Assembly: GCA_046352935.1 (NCBI GenBank)
Contig: JAXMGR010000018.1
Location: 1-64,000, forward strand
Length of the DNA: 64,000 nucleotides
Direction: 5' to 3'
DNA from: CAYWMY01 sp046352935
Lineage (GTDB): Bacteria; Pseudomonadota; Gammaproteobacteria; Steroidobacterales; Steroidobacteraceae
Shown here: in pieces, positions 33,937 through 42,634 of the stretch
How positions within the stretch are numbered: the stretch's first letter is position 1
Layout of the letters: each line of letters opens with the position of its first letter
Program-made: the position numbers and the translations under genes
Notes under the pieces: generated by a model
What the model saw: only the letters and a program-made list of their open reading frames with translations
The model's database searches: none
What the model was told of the DNA's origin: nothing

Positions 33937-34215
33937 TCAGTTGCTCACGGTGACCCGCGACGCGGCGAGCGCCTCGCCCGCGCGCGCGCGCGCCGTCGTG
34001 GCGGCACGGCGGGCCCCGCGGTAGTCGCCGCTGCGCAGGTCATGCTCGGCTGTCGTGAGGAGCTGTTCGGCGTTCTGCAGCGCCTCCGGCGCGCGTTGCG
34101 CGGCGCCGGCAGCCCTGGCCGCGCGTATCGCCTGGCGTGCGTCGCTCATCTCCTGGACCGGCGGCGCGGCGCAGGCCGAGACGAGCAGGACGACGAGCAG
34201 GAGCGCGCGTTTCAA
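33937..34215 (-). CDS. DUF4398 domain lipoprotein
   Basis: The 92-residue protein has a lipoprotein signal with Cys at about residue 15 (LLVSACAAPP). A helical DUF4398 domain follows, with repeated Ala-rich helices (EMSDARQAIRAARAAGA, PEALQNAEQLLTTAEHDLRSGDYRGARRAA). It is presumably anchored in the outer membrane; its function is unknown. It is divergent from wrbA. Confidence 0.88.
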   Translation of the reverse strand: MKRALLLVVLLVSACAAPPVQEMSDARQAIRAARAAGAAQRAPEALQNAEQLLTTAEHDLRSGDYRGARRAATTARARAGEALAASRVTVSN

Positions 34216-34364
34216 GGCAATCCCCCCGGACCTGGAAACGCCGTCACGCTAAGACGACGGCCGCCATGCGTCAAGCGCCGCGCGCGGCCGCGGCCACCGG
34301 TATCCTTGGGACGCGGTCAACGGCCAAGGCGTCGTGGCGACGTCGAGCATCGAGGTGTCCGGTC

Positions 34365-34991
34365 ATGCCCGAAGTGCTGGTGCTCTACTACTCCCGCAAC
34401 GGATCGACCGCGGCGCTGGCCCGGCAGGTCTGCCGCGGCATCGACGGGGTGCCCGGCATGCGGGCGCGGCTCAGGACCGTGCCGCCGGTCGCCCCCGTCA
34501 CCGAAGTCGCGGCACCGCCGGTGCCGCCCGAAGGCGCACCTTATGTCACACACGACGATCTGCGCGACTGCGCGGGCCTCGTGCTCGGCAGCCCGACCCG
34601 GTTCGGCAACATGGCCTCGCCGCTCAAGCACTTCCTCGACGGGACGGGGGCGCTCTGGCTGTCCGGCGTGCTCGCGGGCAAGCCCGCGGGTGTGTTCACG
34701 TCGACACAGACGCAGCACGGCGGACAGGAAAGCACGCTGCTGTCGATGATGCTGCCGCTGCTGCACCACGGCATGGTGCTCGTGGGCCTGCCCTACACGG
34801 AGCCCGCCGTCGCACGCACGCAGCGCGGCGGCGGTCCCTACGGCGCGAGCCACGTCGCCGGTGACCGCAATTCGCCGGAACTCGACGGTGACGAGCAGGC
34901 GCTCGCCCAGTTGCTCGGCCGGCGCGTGGCCGCCATCGCCGCGGCGCTCGCCGCGGGCGCGTTCCGCGATCCCGCCGGTGCGGGCCGCTGA
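34365..34991 (+). CDS. wrbA: NAD(P)H:quinone oxidoreductase, WrbA type
   Basis: The 208-residue flavodoxin-fold protein starts MPEVLVLYYSRNGSTAALA (FMN phosphate loop). It has GSPTRFGNMASPLKHFLDGTG and FTSTQTQHGGQESTLLSMMLPLLHHGM, both diagnostic of WrbA. It reduces quinones by two electrons. Frame-open sequence upstream is not conserved, and a GAGG ribosome site supports this ATG. It is followed one base later by a DUF2069 gene, a linkage often seen in gammaproteobacteria. Confidence 0.95.
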   Translation: MPEVLVLYYSRNGSTAALARQVCRGIDGVPGMRARLRTVPPVAPVTEVAAPPVPPEGAPYVTHDDLRDCAGLVLGSPTRFGNMASPLKHFLDGTGALWLSGVLAGKPAGVFTSTQTQHGGQESTLLSMMLPLLHHGMVLVGLPYTEPAVARTQRGGGPYGASHVAGDRNSPELDGDEQALAQLLGRRVAAIAAALAAGAFRDPAGAGR

Positions 34992-34992
34992 G

Positions 34993-35346
34993 GTGACCCC
35001 GGACTCCAGCCTTCGCAAAGCGCACCGGGCAGCTCTCGCCAGCCTTGCGGCACTCGCGGCCGTGCTCGTGCTCTGGCACCTCGCCCGGTACTCGGCCGGC
35101 ACGGCCGCCCTCTCCCTCGGCGTGACGCTCCTGCCGCTCGCGCTGCCGCTCTACGGGGTGCTCCGCGGATCGCGACGCGCCTGCGTGCTCTCGACGCTGG
35201 TGATCGCGCCCTATCTGGCCTACGCGATCATGGAGTCGCTCGCGAACCCCGGGGCGCGCTCGTATGCGATCGCGACGCTGGGCGCGGCCTCGCTGCTGTT
35301 CCTGTCTCTGATCGCGGTCCTGCGCGTGTCGCGCGATCCCGGCTGA
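34993..35346 (+). CDS. DUF2069 inner-membrane protein
   Basis: The 117-residue protein begins at a GTG immediately after the wrbA stop (TGAGGTG). It has four predicted transmembrane helices with DUF2069 features (LLPLALPLYGVLRGSRR, APYLAYAIMESLANP). The family is small, membrane-bound and uncharacterised, and is commonly linked to wrbA. A 407-bp gap follows, most of which is repeat copy C. Confidence 0.88.
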   Translation: MTPDSSLRKAHRAALASLAALAAVLVLWHLARYSAGTAALSLGVTLLPLALPLYGVLRGSRRACVLSTLVIAPYLAYAIMESLANPGARSYAIATLGAASLLFLSLIAVLRVSRDPG

Positions 35347-35392
35347 CTTCAGAGCATGGCGCCACCCATGGGCCGTCGGGCCACTGATGTTC

Positions 35393-35658
35393 GGGTTCCC
35401 GCGCGCTCGACACGCCGTGAATCCGTCCCTGGAGGCTCGTGCTCGACATCCCTGTCTCGCACGGTCTCGCGCGCGGGACCCTCACCGCGGCCGTCGGCGT
35501 GACCGACTGGTCGCGGTGCCGCATTGGCGCGCACGATACCTACCTTGGCGATGCTCCCGCCAACGCCTGCAGACGCGCGGGCGCGTAGGAGGGCCCGCGT
35601 AGCTCGCCTAAAGATCTGGGGCGAGCCTAGCGGGCCCTCCGTCAACAGCCCGCGCGTC
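35393..35658 (-). repeat. two-hairpin intergenic repeat, copy C
   Basis: This copy is inverted relative to A and B, matching the opposite direction of its flanking genes. Hairpin 2 pairs GGGTTCCCGCGCGC (35393–35406) with GCGCGCGGGACCC (35469–35481), with one bulge, around the 58-bp core. The core's small inner stem is GACA/TGTC where copy A has GCCAT/ATGGC. Hairpin 1 (35572–35658) has three stacked stems: GACGCGCGGGC/GCCCGCGCGTC, GGAGGGCCCGC/GCGGGCCCTCC and GCTCGCC/GGCGAGC. It occupies most of the 407-bp gap between DUF2069 and DUF2889; the remaining ~95 bp hold only the ribosome site of the next gene. Confidence 0.85.
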
Positions 35659-35753
35659 AGGAGCCGGCGAGTCGGGACCCCACGCATCCGTGGCTCAACG
35701 CCGTGCGCGAAATCGTGGCTGTCCGCGTTTTCGGCCGATGGTAAGGTGCGCGC

Positions 35754-36518
35754 ATGCAGAGCAAGCGCATCAACCTGCCGTTCCCGCGCAACCCCGACTA
35801 CGGCCGCGGTGCCACGCGCCGGCGCGTCCGGCTCGTCAACGGCGAGGGCGCGACCACGGGCCATCTCGTCGACATTTTCCACGCCATGGACGTGCGCATC
35901 GAACACGATGGCGAGCGCGTCACGGCGGCGCACGGCGACATGCGGCGCATCCCGAACACCGCCTGCGCGGGAGCGCCCGCGATGCTCCAGGAACTCGTCG
36001 GCATGCCGATCGCCGCGCCCGTCTACGGCTTCTACGCGGGCGGGCGCGCGCGCCGCAACTGCACGCACCTGCTCGACCTCGCGGTGCTCACGATCTCGCA
36101 CGCCGGTCGCGGCGAGCGCGAGCGCGTCTACGAGGCGGTCGTTCCCGACGAACTGGACGAACCCGTGCTGCTCGAGGCATTCATGAACGGGCAGCGTGTC
36201 CACGGCTGGAGGGCGCTGGAGGGCACGATCCGCGAACCCGCCGAGTTCGCCGGCCGGCCGCTGTGCAACGGGTTCGCGGCCTGGGCCAGCAGGCGCTTCG
36301 CGGGCGACGCGCTCGAGGCGGCGATGGTGCTCGCGCACACCTACCTGATCTCGCGCGGGCGCGAGTACGACACCGAGGCCTTCACGGGCCTGCCGATCTC
36401 GCGCAATCCGCTGCTGAACGGCGTCTGCTACGCCTACGCGGCCGAGCGGCGCGAGACGGCGTTGTTCATCTCCGGCAACACGCGGGACTTCTCCACCGGC
36501 ATTCCGGACGACGCCTGA
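35754..36518 (+). CDS. DUF2889 domain protein
   Basis: The 254-residue soluble protein has the DUF2889 pattern: TGHLVDIFHAMDVRIEHDGERVTAAHGDMRRIPNTACAGAP in the first half and ARRNCTHLLDLAVLTISHA with the conserved Cys-Thr-His-Leu. The function is unknown. In other genomes it appears near genes for terpenoid, steroid or aromatic catabolism (from memory, not checked). Here it opens the catabolic region and is followed after 10 bp by an MFS transporter. Confidence 0.8.
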   Translation: MQSKRINLPFPRNPDYGRGATRRRVRLVNGEGATTGHLVDIFHAMDVRIEHDGERVTAAHGDMRRIPNTACAGAPAMLQELVGMPIAAPVYGFYAGGRARRNCTHLLDLAVLTISHAGRGERERVYEAVVPDELDEPVLLEAFMNGQRVHGWRALEGTIREPAEFAGRPLCNGFAAWASRRFAGDALEAAMVLAHTYLISRGREYDTEAFTGLPISRNPLLNGVCYAYAAERRETALFISGNTRDFSTGIPDDA

Positions 36519-36528
36519 GGCGCGGGCC

Positions 36529-37860
36529 ATGAACGAGCACCCCGGGGCCGGCGGGCCCGATCGACGCAAGTGGTACGCCCTCGCGGTCGTGATCGTGGTG
36601 GGGCTTTTCAACTACATCGATCGGCTGAGCATGTCGATCTTGCAGGTGCCGATCCGGGCGGAGCTCGGGCTCTCGGACAGCCAGATCGGCGTCCTCACGG
36701 GACTCGCGTTCTCGCTGGTCTACACGGTGCTGACGATACCGATCGCCCGGCTCGCGGACCGCGTGCCGCGACGCTACGTGATCGCCGGTGCGCTCGCGAC
36801 CTGGAGCACGATGACGGCGCTGTGCGGCTTCGCGTCGGGCTTCCTGGTGCTCGCGGTGTTCCGCATGGGTGTAGCCATCGGCGAAGCCGGGTGCGTGCCG
36901 GCCACGCATGCGACGATCTCCGACCACTTCCCGCCGCACCAGCGCGGCATGGCGATGTCGACCTACAGCCTCGTGCTTCCCGTGGGCACGCTGCTCGGCT
37001 TCATGAGCAGCGGCTGGCTGGCCGGCGAGTTCGGCTGGCGCCGGACTTTCGTGGTGCTGGGCATCCTCGGCCTGTTGCTCGTGCCCGTGGTGCTCGCGGG
37101 CCTGCGCGAACCACTGCGCCGGGAGACCGATGGACATGCCGCTCCCGTGACCGGGGAATCGCTGGGGAGGACGCTCCTCGGCTTCTGGCGCACGCGGCCG
37201 CTGCGCTACCTGCTCTTCGGCTGCGCGCTCATCTCGTATCCGCTGCATGCGACGCTGGTCTGGAATGCGGCGTTCTATGACCGGCAGTTCGGCATGTCAC
37301 TCGCCCGGATCGCCCTGTGGCTCGCGCTGCTCTCGGGCCTGGGCGGCGGCGTCGGCCTGTATTGCTCGGGTATTCTCGCCGACCGTCTCGGGCGCATCGA
37401 TGCGCGCTGGTACATGTGGGTGCCGGCGCTCGCGGGACTCTTGACGCTGCCCGCGCTGTTCGGGCAGTACCTGTTCGCGCCGACCGCCCATGCCTCCCTG
37501 GCGATCGGTTTCGTGTCGGCGATGTTGACGAACGCATTCATCTCGCCGATGAGCGCGACGGCGCAGTCGCTCGTGCGGCCGAATCAGCGTGCGCTCGTCG
37601 GTGCCTGCGTCGTCTGCATCGCGGGGTTCCTCGGAACGGTGCTGGGACCGCTGCTCACGGGCATCCTCAGTGATGTCTTCTCGCAATATCTCGGGCTCGG
37701 TCGCGACGGGCTCCGTTATGCACTGCTGCTGGCCGGCGTCGTCAGCTGCCTGGGGGCGCTGCTGCTGTTCCATGGCGCGCGCGACCTGCCGGCCGAGTAC
37801 GGCCGCCTGCACGCGGGTCGGGACGCGCCGCCCGCGGCTCCCGCGGGGGCCGGGCCATGA
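36529..37860 (+). CDS. MFS transporter, spinster/organic-acid type
   Basis: The 443-residue protein has twelve hydrophobic segments. It shows the YALAVVIVVGLFNYIDRLSMSILQVPI start and the GEAGCVPATHATISDHFPPHQRGMAMSTY motif found in the spinster-like/anion:cation symporter group. It probably imports the catabolic substrate. It is preceded by DUF2889 (10-bp gap) and followed by oxidoreductase genes on the same strand. Confidence 0.9.
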   Translation: MNEHPGAGGPDRRKWYALAVVIVVGLFNYIDRLSMSILQVPIRAELGLSDSQIGVLTGLAFSLVYTVLTIPIARLADRVPRRYVIAGALATWSTMTALCGFASGFLVLAVFRMGVAIGEAGCVPATHATISDHFPPHQRGMAMSTYSLVLPVGTLLGFMSSGWLAGEFGWRRTFVVLGILGLLLVPVVLAGLREPLRRETDGHAAPVTGESLGRTLLGFWRTRPLRYLLFGCALISYPLHATLVWNAAFYDRQFGMSLARIALWLALLSGLGGGVGLYCSGILADRLGRIDARWYMWVPALAGLLTLPALFGQYLFAPTAHASLAIGFVSAMLTNAFISPMSATAQSLVRPNQRALVGACVVCIAGFLGTVLGPLLTGILSDVFSQYLGLGRDGLRYALLLAGVVSCLGALLLFHGARDLPAEYGRLHAGRDAPPAAPAGAGP

Positions 37861-37938
37861 TGCACAGGCGGTCGCCGCAGTCTCGGCGCCGGCGCATCAC
37901 GGGCTCCGTACCCTGAGTCACGGAAAACGGGGGAAGCG

Positions 37939-38964
37939 ATGTCGATCATCAGTCGTGAAGTCCAGCTGGCGTCGCGGCCTGCGGGAAGGGTCGAGGTCAG
38001 TGACTTCCGCGTTGTCGAACGCAGGCTCGCGGATCCGGGGGAGGGCGAGATCCTCGTCGGGAATCTCTGGGTCTCCGTCGATGCGGCGCTGCGGCTGCGC
38101 CTCGACGCGACTCCTCCGCAGGGCTACGCGAGTCCGCTGCCGCTCGGCGAGCCGCTGATGGGGCTCTGCGTCGGGGAAGTATTGCAGTCGAAGGCCCCGG
38201 GCTTCGCGGCCGGCGACGTCGTGATCCATCTGCACGGCTACCGCGATTACGCCGTGGTCGATGTCAACGGACCGACGCTCGCCGGCGCCGGTGCACCGAC
38301 GGTCGTCGATGTGAAGATCGCGCCGCCGCAGGCCTGGCTGGGCGTGCTCGGCTACACCGGGCTCACGGCCTACGCGGGCCTGCTCGATGTCGCGCCGCTG
38401 CGTGCCGGCGACGTGGTCTGGGTTTCCGCGGCCGCCGGTGCCACGGGGAGTGTCGCGGCGCAGATCGCGAAGCTGCGCGGCCACACCGTCATCGGCAGTG
38501 CAGGATCGCCGGAGAAGGTCCGGTACCTCCTGGACGAACTCGGCCTCGATGCGGCGTTCAGCCATCATGAGGACCTGCGCGCGGCGCTGCATCGCTGTGC
38601 GCCGGACGGCATCGACGTCTATTTCGACAACGTCGGCGGCGACCACCTCGAGGCCGCGCTCCATGCGCTGCGCGAGGGCGGGCGCGTCGCGCTGTGCGGC
38701 GCAATCGCCGAGTACGACGGTACGCCCGCGCGCGGGCCACGCAACATGTTCCAGATCGTCGCGAAGAGCCTGCAGCTGCGCGGCTTCCGGTCGGGCCACT
38801 ACGTGGGTCGCATGGACGACATGCGCAGGGATCTGGGCGGCTGGCTGCGCGACGGCAGGCTGAAGTTCCGCGAACAGGTCTTCGAGGGGCTCGGGAGTGC
38901 GCCGCGGGCCATCGTCGCGCTGCTGCACGGCGGGACGACGGGCAAGGTGCTGGTGCGGATCTGA
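37939..38964 (+). CDS. zinc-independent NADP-dependent oxidoreductase (MDR, CurA/leukotriene-reductase-like)
   Basis: The 341-residue MDR protein lacks zinc ligands. It has VWVSAAAGATGSVAAQIAKLRGHTVIGSAGSPEKVRYL (nucleotide fold) and DVYFDNVGGDHLEAALHALREGGRVALCGAI. These are typical of alkenal/one oxidoreductases that reduce activated C=C bonds with NADPH. The start has GGGGGAAGCG upstream. It is probably part of the catabolic series on the plus strand. Confidence 0.9.
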   Translation: MSIISREVQLASRPAGRVEVSDFRVVERRLADPGEGEILVGNLWVSVDAALRLRLDATPPQGYASPLPLGEPLMGLCVGEVLQSKAPGFAAGDVVIHLHGYRDYAVVDVNGPTLAGAGAPTVVDVKIAPPQAWLGVLGYTGLTAYAGLLDVAPLRAGDVVWVSAAAGATGSVAAQIAKLRGHTVIGSAGSPEKVRYLLDELGLDAAFSHHEDLRAALHRCAPDGIDVYFDNVGGDHLEAALHALREGGRVALCGAIAEYDGTPARGPRNMFQIVAKSLQLRGFRSGHYVGRMDDMRRDLGGWLRDGRLKFREQVFEGLGSAPRAIVALLHGGTTGKVLVRI

Positions 38965-39043
38965 TGATCGGCATTGCGCCGGCCGATGAGTGCCGCCATC
39001 GGCTGCGGTGGCAGTGCGGCGGCAATGTCATGGAGTTGATGGT

Positions 39044-39904
39044 ATGAAATTCGGTGTCGCTCTGTTCCCGCTGCGTCCGCAGCAGATCATCGAGGTGACA
39101 CTCGCCGCCGAGGAGCTCGGTTTCGATTCCGTGTGGCTCGGCGAGCACGTGGTGACCCCCGTGGCGAGCGAGTCGCGCTTCCCGTATGCGGGCGAGACGG
39201 ATGACAGCCACGAGGCCTTCCATGCGAACCTGCCTTTCTACGATCCGTACGCGGTGCTCGGCTACCTCGCTGCCGTGACGCGCCGGCTGAAGCTCGCGGT
39301 GTCCGTGTCCATCGTGCCGCTGCACGATCCGTTCCGGCTCGCGCGCTCGGTCGCGACGCTGGATCTTTTCTCGAACGGCCGCTTCCTGTTCGGCATGGGG
39401 GGCGGCTGGCTGAAGGAGGAGTTCGAGATCCTCGGGCGCGACTGGGAGACGCGGGGCACGCGCTTCAACGAGACGCTCGACGTGATGGAGAGCCTGTTCA
39501 ACGACGAGGTGACGCAGTACGCGGGACGGGTGCTGCAGGTGCCGCCGATCGGCATGACCCCGAAGCCGCAGACGCGGCCGCATCCGCCCTACATCTTCGG
39601 CGGTCATGCGCCCGCGGCGCTCGCGCGTGCCGCACGCCGCGGCGACGGCTGGCTCGCCTCCGAGCTCTCGCCCGCGGAGATGGCGGCCGCGATCGGGACA
39701 CTCGGGCGCCTGCGCAGCGAATGCGGTCGCGGCGATGCGCCGTTCGAGGTGAGCTGCAGCGTCACGGGCGAGGTCAGCGCGGAGGACGTGCGGCGCTATG
39801 CCGCGGCGGGCGTGCATCGCCTCGTGGTCCGGCCCTGGGTGCGGGGTCGCGATGCGGTGCCGAACCTCAGGCGCCTCGTGGAGACCGTCGGTCCGCTGGC
39901 CTGA
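39044..39904 (+). CDS. LLM class F420/FMN-dependent oxidoreductase
   Basis: The 286-residue luciferase-like barrel starts MKFGVALFPLRPQQ with GGAG upstream. Signatures are GFDSVWLGEHVVTP, ATLDLFSNGRFLFGMGGGWLKEEFEILGRDWETRG and HPPYIFGGHAPAALARAARRGDGW. The subgroup (TIGR03619-like) is often called F420-dependent, but FMN use is equally possible outside actinobacteria. It lies between the MDR reductase and an NTF2-like gene in the catabolic region. Confidence 0.9.
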   Translation: MKFGVALFPLRPQQIIEVTLAAEELGFDSVWLGEHVVTPVASESRFPYAGETDDSHEAFHANLPFYDPYAVLGYLAAVTRRLKLAVSVSIVPLHDPFRLARSVATLDLFSNGRFLFGMGGGWLKEEFEILGRDWETRGTRFNETLDVMESLFNDEVTQYAGRVLQVPPIGMTPKPQTRPHPPYIFGGHAPAALARAARRGDGWLASELSPAEMAAAIGTLGRLRSECGRGDAPFEVSCSVTGEVSAEDVRRYAAAGVHRLVVRPWVRGRDAVPNLRRLVETVGPLA

Positions 39905-39932
39905 ACGCGGAGCAGGACCTGGAGAGCATGCG

Positions 39933-40382
39933 ATGAGCGACCCGATGGCCTACGACACACTCGACCCCGCGGACCGCGCGGCACTCACCGCGCTGTGCAT
40001 GGAGTACTGCTGGCGCGTGGATTTCGGCCATGCGGAGCGCGTGCCCGAACTGTTCACGGAGGACTGCCTCTGGGTCGCGCCGCCCGGCGCAGCGGTGGGG
40101 GGCAGCGTGAGCGGCATGGCGCAGATGATCGACCACTGGAGGCGTCGTGCGCAGGTGCGCGTGACCACGCGCCACCTGCTGACGAACCTGCGCTTCGTGG
40201 GCGAGGGTCCCGGTGCGGCGCGCGGCTGGGTCAGCCTCGTCGTCTACGTGGCGCACGAGGGCGAGGCGAAGACCTCCACGCCGAAGATCGTGGCCGACTA
40301 TCTCGACACCTACGCCCGCGGCGCGGACGGCCGCTGGCGCATCCGCACGCGGCACATCCACACGGTGTTCGGCGCGCTCTGA
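39933..40382 (+). CDS. NTF2-like (SnoaL-type) protein
   Basis: The 149-residue cone-fold protein has ALCMEYCWRVDFGHAERVPELFTEDCLWVAPPG and a C-terminal RWRIRTRHIHTVFG strand, typical of SnoaL-like isomerase/dehydratase or ring-hydroxylase small-subunit folds. GGAGAG precedes the ATG. It follows the LLM gene by 28 bp. The activity is unknown; Asp/His candidates are present but not diagnostic. Confidence 0.78.
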   Translation: MSDPMAYDTLDPADRAALTALCMEYCWRVDFGHAERVPELFTEDCLWVAPPGAAVGGSVSGMAQMIDHWRRRAQVRVTTRHLLTNLRFVGEGPGAARGWVSLVVYVAHEGEAKTSTPKIVADYLDTYARGADGRWRIRTRHIHTVFGAL

Positions 40383-40428
40383 ACCGGCCGTCGCGAATGG
40401 GCGTGATGCGTGCCGCGCCCGACGGATG

Positions 40429-41871
40429 TCATGACATCGCGGGCCCGGCGGCTGCCGCATCCCAGATCACGCGACCGCCGCTCCAGGTGATGCGCACCCG
40501 TGCGTCGCCGAGGTTCCCGCGCACCGCGGGCCACGGCCGGTCGAGCAGGCACAGGTCGGCCGGTGCGCCCGCGACGATGCGCCGCGGCGCGCCGCCCGGA
40601 TCGAGCGCGTCACCGCAGTAGAGCGCGAGTGCCTGTTCCGGTGTGAGCGCCTCGTCGGGGCCACAGATGGCACCGCTGGCCGTGCGGCGATCGACAGCCG
40701 CCTGCATGGCGCGCCAGGGATCGGCATCGCCGAAGGGCGCATCAGAGCCTGCCGCGAGCCGAATGCCCGCATCGAGGAAGCTGCGCAGCCGGTAGAGCCA
40801 GGCGCGGTCCTCCGCGTCGACGTCGCTGAGATAGGCATCGCCGCGCTCGAGGATGAAATGCGGCTGCGTGACGACGGTGAGGCCGAGCGCGCGCAGCAGC
40901 GGCAGCGTGTCCGGTGGCGCGACCGAGGCGTGCTCGATGCGATCGCCGCGCCCGGGACCGGCTTCGCGCAGGGCCGCGAGTGTGAAGTGCAGTTCGGCAC
41001 GCGTCACGCAATGCACGGCGACGGCACGGCCGTCCGCGTGGCTCGCGCGCATCGCGGCGACGAGGTCGTCGAAGCCGGGCAGGGCGGTCTCGTGCAGGTG
41101 GATCTTCAGCGGTCCGACGCGGAGCCGCGGATCCGTGGATGCCGCGGCCGACAGCGATGCATCGCCCATCACGAGGACGCGCTGGCGGATCCCGCCGCGG
41201 TCCCGCGCGTCGCGAAGGCGCGCCAGGCGGTCGGGGTCGTTGCCCGGCGTGGCGTCCGTGATGCCGGTGACGCCGCGACGCGCGAGGAAGGCACTTGCGG
41301 TCGCGAGATCCGGCCACTCGCCCCGCAGTCGCCGGCGCAGCCAGTCGTCGCCGTCGTAGAGGCGGCCCGTCGGCCGGCCCGCGATGCGTTCGAGCGGGGA
41401 ATCCGCCGCACCGTCGTCGAGCATCCCGAGCGCGCGGCTGTTCAGGACCCACAGCCGGCCGCTGCGATGCTGGAGGCGCGCCGGGCGACGGCTCACGTGC
41501 GCATCGAGCCAGTCGCGGCCGATGTCGCCCGCGACGGACTCGTGGTAGCCGTAGCCGCGCAGCCACGCATCGTCCGGATCCGGCGCATGGTCCGCGGCGA
41601 CGAGCCGTGCGGCGAGTTCATCCGCGGTCCGCACCTCAGGTGGACCGCAACGCAAAGAATGCAGCGCAGCCGCGAGCGCGGGCAGGTGGAGGTGATGGTC
41701 GTGCAGGCCCGGCAGCAGCGCCGCGCCTGCTGCGTCGACGATGTCGTCGCCCGGCAGCGGCGCGAGACCCGGGCCGATCTCGCTGACGCGGTCGCCGGCG
41801 ATGCGTACGTCCGCGAGACGCCCGGGTGTGAGTTCGGCGCGGCGGATCAGCACGACGGGCGCCCGGCGCAC
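40429..41871 (-). CDS. amidohydrolase family metal-dependent hydrolase (YtcJ-like)
   Basis: The 480-residue protein has the amidohydrolase metal motif LLPGLHDHHLHLPAL, the later Lys/His in KIHLHE, AVHC and RIEHAS, and the catalytic Asp in AAGSDAPFGDADPW. It hydrolyses an amide, lactam or ester bond in an unknown substrate. The GTG start is the first in frame and has a GGGGCGGAA stretch upstream. It is on the minus strand with the following NTF2-like gene, convergent with the plus-strand run to its left. Confidence 0.85.
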   Translation of the reverse strand: MRRAPVVLIRRAELTPGRLADVRIAGDRVSEIGPGLAPLPGDDIVDAAGAALLPGLHDHHLHLPALAAALHSLRCGPPEVRTADELAARLVAADHAPDPDDAWLRGYGYHESVAGDIGRDWLDAHVSRRPARLQHRSGRLWVLNSRALGMLDDGAADSPLERIAGRPTGRLYDGDDWLRRRLRGEWPDLATASAFLARRGVTGITDATPGNDPDRLARLRDARDRGGIRQRVLVMGDASLSAAASTDPRLRVGPLKIHLHETALPGFDDLVAAMRASHADGRAVAVHCVTRAELHFTLAALREAGPGRGDRIEHASVAPPDTLPLLRALGLTVVTQPHFILERGDAYLSDVDAEDRAWLYRLRSFLDAGIRLAAGSDAPFGDADPWRAMQAAVDRRTASGAICGPDEALTPEQALALYCGDALDPGGAPRRIVAGAPADLCLLDRPWPAVRGNLGDARVRITWSGGRVIWDAAAAGPAMS

Positions 41872-41916
41872 GGGCCCGCGGCGGGTTCCGCCCCTGCGGC
41901 CGCTGCCATCATCGCC

Positions 41917-42375
41917 TCACGACTGCGCCGGCCCGGGAGCGCGCGCGATCGGCTGCATGACGTCCATCACGATGGTCTTCTCGCGCATGCGGGCGACACC
42001 GTCGTGCACCACCATGACGTCGCGATAGCTGCCGCAGCCCAGGATCACATCGGCGTCCGAGCCGACGTACAGGAAATAGCAGGAGCTGACGACGGTCCCG
42101 GCATCGACGACCTCGGTCACGGGGTTCGCCAGGAAATGCCGCTGCAGCCGCGGGGAGGTGGTGAAGGCTTCCCGGAAGAACCCGACCACTGCATCCCGGC
42201 CGCGGAAGTCGGCGCCGGGCACGTGCAGCACGGCGTCCTCCGCGAACACCTCGCGTGCGAGCGCCTCGTGGTCGCGCTGGTCGCAGGCGTTCACATAGCG
42301 CGTGACGCACAGCCGTGCGGCTTCGATGAGTTCGAGGCGCGTGAGGCGCCGGGCCAGCGAGTCGATCGATTCCAC
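41917..42375 (-). CDS. NTF2-like protein, BaiE/scytalone-dehydratase-like
   Basis: The 152-residue protein has the polyketide-cyclase/dehydratase cone-fold pattern RYVNACDQRDHEALAREVFAEDAVLHVPGADFRGRDAVVGFF. A conserved His lies in LQRHFLANPVTEV. It may act as a dehydratase or isomerase on a cyclic intermediate. It sits upstream of the amidohydrolase on the minus strand and is divergent from the acyl-CoA ligase operon, with a 259-bp regulatory gap between. Confidence 0.8.
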   Translation of the reverse strand: MESIDSLARRLTRLELIEAARLCVTRYVNACDQRDHEALAREVFAEDAVLHVPGADFRGRDAVVGFFREAFTTSPRLQRHFLANPVTEVVDAGTVVSSCYFLYVGSDADVILGCGSYRDVMVVHDGVARMREKTIVMDVMQPIARAPGPAQS

Positions 42376-42482
42376 AGCGGTCTCCTGTCACAGCACGGGC
42401 CGGAATGCCGGCCGCTTCGCCGCGGCCGGGGAGCTGCCAGTGTAGTCAGGGGCGGCGTGCCGATCATCTGGACGCCGGGCTT

Positions 42483-42498
42483 AACTATGCGCATAATT
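42483..42498. promoter_or_regulatory. 16-bp inverted repeat in the divergent gap, candidate operator
   Basis: AACTATGCGCATAATT is a dyad with one mismatched pair, in the only AT-rich patch of the 259-bp region between the NTF2-like gene and the seven-gene operon. A CATAAT overlapping it could serve as a -10 for the operon. The placement suggests a regulator controlling both directions. Confidence 0.45.
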
Positions 42499-42634
42499 GT
42501 CAGCGTCTTGCGGCGACCCACGTCGGGGTCTATCGTCGCCGGCAACGGCGATGCGGTCCGCGGTGCGGTGGGTGCGGCGGCCGGTTTCGGCGCCGCGGGC
42601 ACGGCCCGCGGACATGCATGGAGAGAATGGCACG

